A stretch of DNA of 64,000 bases from Adiantum capillus-veneris (Eukaryota; Streptophyta; Polypodiopsida; Polypodiales; Pteridaceae): NCBI GenBank assembly GCA_014529385.2, contig CM043958.1, forward strand, positions 83,951,525 to 84,015,524, in the 5' to 3' direction. Numbering within the stretch: position 1 is the stretch's first letter; the number at the start of each line of letters is the position of its first letter. The notes below the pieces were generated by a model that worked only from the letters and a program-made list of their open reading frames with translations, did not search any database and was not told the origin of the DNA. Below are positions 57,460 to 64,000 of this stretch, in pieces. Both the position numbers and the translations under genes were made by a program.

Positions 57460-58800
57460 TGTAAGATCCCAATTTTTTTGGGTTCCTTTTATAAAAAAAA
57501 GAAAAATAGAGTTGAATGTCTGCTTTCTAAAATTTTGGTTTAGAATGCTTGTTTAGCAGTGGTGCAAGATTCTAAAGTAAAAAGAAAAACCATTTTCATG
57601 TTTCGGTAGGTCAGATAGATGTTTGGTTCAGTTTTGGAAAATCTTTTTTTAAAAAGTTTTTTCATGCTTTTTGTGCTTTTGGTGAGAGGATATAAGATCC
57701 CAATTTTTTTGGGTTCCTTAAAAAAAAAAAATAGAGTTGAATGTCTGCTTTCTAAAATTTTGGTTTAGAATTCTTGTTTAACAGTGGTGCAAGGTTCTAA
57801 AGTAAAAGGAAAAACCATTTTCATGTTTCGGTAGGTCAGATAGATGTTTGGTTCAGTTTTGGAAAAATCTTTTAAAAAAAAAGTTTTTTCATGCTTTTTG
57901 TGCTTTTCGATACTTTTTTACAAAAAGCAGGTACAGATCCTTGATCTACGAGTCCTAGGAAAGCTATGGTTCAATTTTATACAAATTTTCTTTTTGGACA
58001 TTTTTCATGCTATTTTTAGCTTTTTATGATTTTTAGTGTTTTCTAGTAAAAAACAAGCCCGCTTTCTTATTCCGGTGGAGAAGAAAAACCCATGGTTCAA
58101 TTTTATTTATTTTTTTGTTTTTATGCTATTTTTAGCTTTTCATGTTTTTTGGTGTTTTTGAAAAGCAACATGCTTTTTAGGATGACCTAAATATAAAAAT
58201 ATTATTTTTAGTCACATCGGCTTTAAAAACGATCGATCACATGAAAAAAAATGGGATTAAACGAGATTTTCACGAGAATTATTTTTATAAAGAAAGACAC
58301 CATACATAGGTGGGGATAGTACGGGAAATTCATAATTATTTTAGAGCATCATAGTGCAATATAGTCTAGTCATTGTCACATTAGTTGCCAAGATACTATC
58401 CAATTAGTGAATTTTTACTGTAAAAATTGAAGGGAAATTGGAGAGTTGACTATCAAAAAGCAAAGGCCATCTTTTTAGCAAAGTTTCCAAAAAGCTACGA
58501 GCTATTACAAGCTGAGAGGTACCACTACCTATAGCTTGGGACACACTCCAACCTACTAGAAGCATCTATAAATTGACCTATAGGCCTCAGTTTTCAGTGC
58601 CGATAGCTGTGTCTACTATTGCATGGTAATATGTATCCATTATATGGACTGATGCAAGCTCTCTCTATCACCATCTCCGTAAGATCTTCTTTCTCGTTCA
58701 ATAAAAGAAGAAGAAGAAGAAGAAGAAGAAGGACATTCTCTCTCTACTTGCTTACTATCTTCTTCTCTTTTCACGATGTGCGCGCTCTCCTACGGCTTCA
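57460..58800 (+). repeat. chromovirus 3' LTR with an internal tandem duplication
   Basis: Starts TGTAAGATCCC. The first ~228 bp (57460-57686) are repeated at 57687-57915 (both read GAGTTGAATGTCTGCTTTC, CGGTAGGTCAGATAGATG). TATAAAT at 58567-58573, a paired palindrome at 58619-58657 and AATAAAAG at ~58700 fit promoter and R-region signals. The right end is not resolved. Confidence 0.65.
58704..58731. repeat. (AAG)n microsatellite
   Basis: Perfect AAG run after AATAA. Confidence 0.9.
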
Positions 58801-60516
58801 TGGTGAAAAATTCTACATTGCTCTCATCACCGCTCTCTTACAACAAAGCAAGAAGCCCCTTCACAGCCGTAATCAATTCTAAACTTATGGTAAGAAGCTC
58901 TAAATTCCATAGTCATCATGTCTTTCTGTCTCTACGTCGTTTTCTCAGTAGTTACCCTCTCAATGGTTTCTTTTTTGTATACGAGGGGATGTATGAACTT
59001 GTTGGGTGTGTATGAGGTTGCTCCACGTTTGTTTCATCGTGTTTAGCATGCTAATTTATCCACACAATGTGTTTATGGTCAAATGTGCACATAAAAATCG
59101 CTTTTCGTTTCACGTCACGTAGGCGGTATGAACACTATCTTGGTCGTATCTCACAAACCGTTATGAAACAGGTCAAACCCTTTAAACCAAAAATAAAACA
59201 CATTATTTAGAACATTTTCTCTCTTGGGTGCCAAGTGAAAATTCCGCACGAGCTAAGACTTCTTGTCAACAAACAGCTTGCTGCCAATTTTGGACCCCAA
59301 GCTCCTATATACTCATTGGATGAACGAATCGACTTAGACAAACCAAAACCTTGATTAAACTCACCACTAAACGTAGTTAGACATGTGAGATTACTTTGTG
59401 AGAGTGAGTTATTAGTAGTTACATGTAAGGGTTTACCTACGCTTGTACATGTACTACCAAGGGGGAGTACCATATGGCATCATGAGTTGGACGATCTATT
59501 CATATATGATTTATGCTTTATTTTGGTGAGTTGATTTCAAGTGTTTGATGTCCATAAACCTATATGGAGATATATGGTTAGCCAACCCGAACCAGACATG
59601 CAAATGTGAATAAAGTGGCTTTCTTTTTGTGTTATCGTTTATTGAATGAGTATCATATGGCCAAAGTGATGTGATAAGGTGTTAATATATATTATGGGTT
59701 TGATCTTGATGCATTGTTTTGAGGTCAGATACTTCCATTTGTGTGTTATGCATGCACCCAAAAATGGCAAAAAGTTATTTTTTGCATATATGTAAAGATA
59801 TGGTTTATGGTTGATCAAAGTGATGGAGCTGTTTTGCATCATTTTTATGTTGATGGAATGATTTCATATGATGTATGGAATCTCACGAATGGATGTGAAT
59901 GCCTCATGTGCATGTCTATGTTGCTTTCCACCCTACTAGGTCAAAACTAGCAGTATATACTAGGGGGGTGAGATGCTGTCATAGTGCACCACTTATGCAT
60001 GATTGGATATTGTCAAAATTGCATTTTGATATCATGTTTAGTTGCTGGTTTGACTTAGTTTATGCATAAAGAGTTCATGTGTTAAGGGCCATGTGAATGG
60101 GTTCAGTTTTATTATAGTGGATATGTCAGACTCCAAGTGTGGGAGTTGGTTCAGTATGGAATACGGTTTATGGTCAAGAGCTGAGATCCATCATGGATTG
60201 TGGTTGTGATTTGGATTGTGGAATTTGGTGTGTCTTTTGGATCTTTTTTTGGTATATGGATGTGCTGCAAAAACTTTTGCAGCCATGTTGTGTGCTAAAG
60301 TGGTTTTGCAGAATTGGATGTGCATCACCCTAAGTTGGGTAGAGTGCTCATCCATGTAATGTAATGGAATTATGATTTATGGTTTTTGGATTGGATCAAG
60401 AAGTGGTCTTGATGGTTCATAGTGGACGTGTAAGGGTAGAGGCTTTGTACAGTCTGATTTCTTGGAAAGATTGTTTGTGCATATGGAAGATGCTATTGTG
60501 ATTGGACTCATGTGTT
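58801..60516. other. anonymous DNA (possible remainder of the long LTR)
   Basis: Moderate AT content, many short TATG/GTTTATGG motifs, no gene recognised. Confidence 0.35.
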
Positions 60517-61071
60517 ATGTTTCTCATGGAAGCATTGCTACAAGACTAGGATCACCTACATCACTTAGCTTTAGACAAAACGGTCGATGACTTGAGGCTT
60601 TGTTGGATCGAGGGTGTTGCCTAGGTCTTCTTTTTAGTTAGGCTCATCTACACGGTTAGTGCATCCGGGATCTTACCTTGTCTTTGTCTAAACACCCGAT
60701 GATGGGCATCAAAGAGACGTGGTGTCTAAATTGGTATGGTTGGTGTTGATACCCTACCACCTACTAGTATTTGACATGATATGTTTCTCATGGCAGCATC
60801 GATACAAGACTCGGATCGTCTACATCACTTAGCCTTAAACAAATGGGCCGATGACCTAAGGCTTTGCTGGATCGAGGGTGTTGCCTATGTCTTCTTTTTT
60901 TTTTGTTAGGCTGATCTACATGGTTAGTGCATTGGGGTTTGAATGACCTACACTCCTAATGCATCAGGGATCTTACCTGTCTTTGTCTAAACACCCGATG
61001 ATGGGCATCAAAGAGACATGGTGCCTAAATTGGTATGGTTGGTGTTGATACCCTACCACCTATTGGTAATT
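60517..61071. repeat. two-copy tandem duplication, ~264-bp unit
   Basis: 60517-60780 and 60781-61071 share ATGTTTCTCATGG, CTGGATCGAGGGTGTTGCCTA-type text, AACACCCGATGATGGGCATC, AAATTGGTATGGTTGGTGTT and ATACCCTACCACCTA. The second copy has an extra ~32-bp piece (GGGGTTTGAATGACCTACAC). Non-coding. Confidence 0.88.
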
Positions 61072-62118
61072 GATATCCTTTCAGAGCTCGGGTTTGTAGA
61101 GGGAGTCAAAGCGCCCTAAGCTTATGGCTGGCTCAGGTAGGTTGGAGGTGTCTTAGCTCGTACCCGATGAAGTGAAAGTATATATGTCCGTAGTAGAGCG
61201 AAAGTGGATGGGTGGACCGGTCGATCCCTACTCTGAGGGTCCGGTGCTCTCCTAGTCATTTTATATTTTTGATGTTATAGAATAGCCCAATTTTGTTATT
61301 ATACCTGTTTTATTTAGATGGGGCATTTTAAGATGTTCTTTTGTCATTCTCATGTATCTCTGCACACTCTATTTCAACCTCGGCTATTCTCTCTCTCTTT
61401 CTCTTCCCATAATGTGGTCTACCAGTGTCTCTAATACTCCTTTATAGATGGTTAACATTAATCATTATGAATATAAGGTCATGTACTAAGAATGGATTTT
61501 TCTAAATAAAATATTTTGACTGTTGTTTAAAGCACCATGATTAGTTTTTCATTTGGAGCTATTTATTTGACCTTAGTACTACTTTAAGACAACAATGACC
61601 TCTATTGACTACCCCTCCCCTACTTTGCAAATAACTCTCCGTATTTATAGCTCAAATTTGACCACTTTCATTATTAATTTTTTTTCAAGCTCAAATAACC
61701 CTGACTTTTACCAATTTTGTCATTACAAACTTTTAAAGTGTTAATGCATTTAGTGTTTAAGTAACTCTCTTTGTATATAAACCTTAGGGACTACAATCAA
61801 GTAATTTTTCAACAAGACAGAATACCGTTGGATACTTTTAGAAGAGAGGGCTCTTTTACTTGCCTACATTATTTTATGAGTTGTGAAATCAACCATGTCT
61901 TACCGTTCATGATTTGTACTTAAACTAACTAGAATTACTCTTGAGATATATATGACTAATCATTAAGCTAATAAAGCTACTCATATGAGCTCATGTGATT
62001 TTGGGATGATTGACAATGCTTTGTACGTACTTTGCTATTACAACCTACACCAATTTTGTGTCAAACATGTAGTAATTTTTTTTTCTTTTACGCATTGCCT
62101 AGTCCATTGGTCACATGC
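61072..62118. other. anonymous DNA
   Basis: No gene or structured repeat is recognised. Confidence 0.4.
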
Positions 62119-62392
62119 ACATAGATTTGCCAATTTGGGCAGTGTGTAAATGCTCATCTTGGTGTACCTTTGCCGATTTAGGCAATACCAATTAATTGTG
62201 TAGATCCGTCGATTTAGGCGGCACAACTGTAGATTCACACCGATTTAGATAGCACACCAACAAACAATAGATTCACTAGTTTAAAAACCATCAGTGTAGA
62301 TTCGTCGATTCAGGGACCACAAATGTATATTTTCCAATTTAGGTAACACGTATCATTGGTGTCAATTCGTCAATGTAGGAGACATCGATTAC
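62119..62392. repeat. degenerate minisatellite, ~30-36-bp unit
   Basis: About eight units with consensus near GTGTAGATTCGTCGATTTAG followed by GCAGCACA. Starts are near 62121, 62162, 62198, 62229, 62267, 62293, 62324 and 62358. Flanks are AT-rich. Confidence 0.75.
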
Positions 62393-62996
62393 AAAATCAT
62401 GTTGCAGTGGTTGGTCACCATTACACCTAGTATGATTTTGTTATCCATATATAATGAAACTGATTTGGATTTAGACCTACATTTGGATTAAGATTTGGTG
62501 TATGATAATTTCATGTCACGACTGTGTTTATAGAACTGGACTTGAAATTTATGAGAATTAGTTATTGAGTAATGAGTGTGACCAATGATATGCTGATACA
62601 TACACATACAACATAAACTATCTGGTCTCATGGTATGAAACACTAGAATATGCAATATGTGGATGACGGTGGGCATAAGAGAATTTGTTTGTTTGAATTT
62701 ATAAGTTTTTTATTTTTTATGATAATTTTGACACATAATTTTAACCATTGTTCTTTACTAGTATGATTTATAGAGTCTTAACTTAGCAACTGAGGACAAT
62801 TTCTTTCCTAACGGAGAGGTATGTAATGGAAATGGAAAGAAATTTATTTATTGTAGTTTATAGGTGGCAAAGACTATGGACTATGCAAAAGAATAACAAG
62901 TATATGAATATTTCATTATTAAAGAGCTCATTATGAGCTATGGTCACTTTATGTCCTAGCGGACAACTTGTATTCATTTTGAGCATTCAAGAAATC

Positions 62997-63038
62997 TATA
63001 AATAAATATGTGCAAGAGGAAAATGCTCACTCTTGCAC
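62997..63038 (+). promoter_or_regulatory. TATA box followed by a hairpin
   Basis: TATAAATA (62997-63004), then GTGCAAGAG (63010-63018) and CTCTTGCAC (63030-63038), perfect 9-bp arms. Upstream there is a small palindrome AGCTCATTATGAGCT (62925-62939). CT-rich DNA follows, as in an LTR U3-R junction. No downstream gene is seen. Confidence 0.4.
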
Positions 63039-63250
63039 GGGGAGAGATTGCACCCAGTCTCGATGTTCTTCTTCTCTTCTCTCATATCTACCCTCTCTTC
63101 GTGTATGTGTAGCACTCTGCTTTAGGCGATGCCCTTGCACACTCTCTTTCCCTCTCCCTCTTGCTCTATGCTGCTCTTATATCAGTCTTGTTGTGATTTT
63201 TGTGTGTGCATGATCACTTGGATATGTGAAACTACTTGTTTATTGCTCGT

Positions 63251-63985
63251 AGCATGATATTTTATGTACATTGCAGACCCTCTGCACTCCTGACCTGTAG
63301 CACATATGGATTTCCTACTTACCTATCGATGGTGTGGACAAGTCGTATGCTTCATAGCATGGTATTTTGTGTGTATCATAGGCCCTTTACACTCCAATCT
63401 ATAGCACATATGGCTTTTTTACTTACCTATTGATGGGTGTGGACAAGTCGTATGCAAAGCAATCACCACAAAAGGTAAAATGGCAAGCCATTCCAAAATA
63501 TGTTTGCATTTTTCTCATAAAAACGTAAATGGAGTTTGGAAATGATTTTTGTCTTGCCGTTTGTGTTAACGAGAATGCATATTGCTTGCTCAAACCATCA
63601 ATAGGCAAGGGGACGAGCAATATACAAGGCCACAAGCAGAAATGACAAGTGCACAAGTCATGTTTGAAGTTTGTTTGTGTTTTTCCTCTTGAAAATGCAA
63701 ACTAACTTTGCATATGGCTTGCCCTCTTGCCAGTTATGCTTGACGCTTCACATATGGATTACTAAGTTATTCATTGATGGTTTGGGAAAACTGTATGCAA
63801 TATGGTTAGCACAAAAGGTAGGATGAAAAACCATTCTTGAAGTTTGTTTGCATTTCTTCTCTTAAAAACACAAACGGACTTCAAAAACAGCTTACTCTCT
63901 TGTTGTTTGTGATAACAAGAATGTGTATGGCCTACCCAAATCATAAATAGGTAAATGGGAAATCTATATGCAAAGAAAAGAACAC
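63251..63985. repeat. nested tandem repeats
   Basis: A 105-bp unit occurs twice (63251-63355, 63356-63461; shared TGTGGACAAGTCGTATGC, TAGCACATATGG). A larger, more diverged repeat relates ~63440-63650 to ~63785-63985 (GCAAAGCAATCACCACAAAA-like text, ..ATGCAAAC.., CAAGAATG). It may run off the right edge. Confidence 0.7.
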
Positions 63986-64000
63986 ATAGTCGTCATCTAC

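Noticed and set aside
58619-58882. ORF with an Arg run
   Set aside because: Product of the (AAG)n microsatellite within LTR sequence.

Overview
This window reads as repeat-dense nuclear DNA of a land plant with a large genome. The evidence is Ty1/copia and Ty3/gypsy LTR retrotransposons, a chromodomain gypsy remnant, a Mutator-like terminal-inverted-repeat element, plant cytochrome P450 exons with a GT-AG intron, and a pentatricopeptide-repeat (PPR) gene fragment. The style of the retroelements makes a fern, lycophyte or gymnosperm seem more likely than a small-genome angiosperm, but that is an impression and not a measurement. No intact host gene, tRNA, rRNA or CRISPR array was seen. Nearly every coding region carries stops or frameshifts.

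Layout. (1) 1-5.1 kb: a gypsy polyprotein remnant, entering from the left edge: RT, RNase H, integrase, then a second retropepsin-like domain and a W-[VI]-P-K tail. (2) 5.1-6.1 kb: an LTR-like, promoter-like stretch. (3) 6.1-16.8 kb, 'element C': a small basic ORF, a leader with four palindromes spaced 284-287 bp, then a long unfamiliar protein gene (7791-16756). That gene is cut by a complete copia element (10607-16247) with a perfect TTAAA target-site duplication. (4) 17.7-24.3 kb, 'element D', minus strand: a paralogue of the C gene (21619 down to 18488) with its own leader of palindromes (spacing 294 and 288 bp), a polypurine tract, and flanking direct repeats that may be LTRs. (5) 24.3-25.4 kb: a non-autonomous Mutator-like element. 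(6) 26.2-44.6 kb: a cytochrome P450 pseudogene whose first exon is split by 'element A' (26350-43998). Element A is an LTR retrotransposon whose LTRs contain PPR-gene sequence. Its single unfamiliar ORF is split in frame by 'element B' (28558-39763, minus strand, perfect CACAG duplication). Element B is a gypsy-type element with gag and protease but no RT or integrase, and its leader carries six palindromes. (7) 44.6-54 kb: microsatellites, tandem duplications and anonymous DNA. (8) 54.05-58.8 kb: a decayed chromovirus with a deleted gag and an internally duplicated LTR. (9) 58.8-64 kb: anonymous DNA with three tandem-repeat blocks.

The most interesting signal is shared by B, C and D. Each has, between its 5' end and its first ORF, a series of degenerate repeat units of about 260-290 bp, each unit carrying a near-perfect palindrome. 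The palindrome sequence differs between elements (centres ACGCGT, ATCGCGAT, GATCGCGATC), while spacing and placement are alike. B is a proven LTR element (LTRs, PBS, PPT, TSD). C and D show the same leader layout, and D has the same hairpin-plus-PPT end, yet C and D encode a protein that I cannot assign to gag or pol. I infer a family of non-canonical LTR elements with palindrome-array leaders. The order of events is: P450 gene, then A into the P450, then B into A; separately, copia into C.
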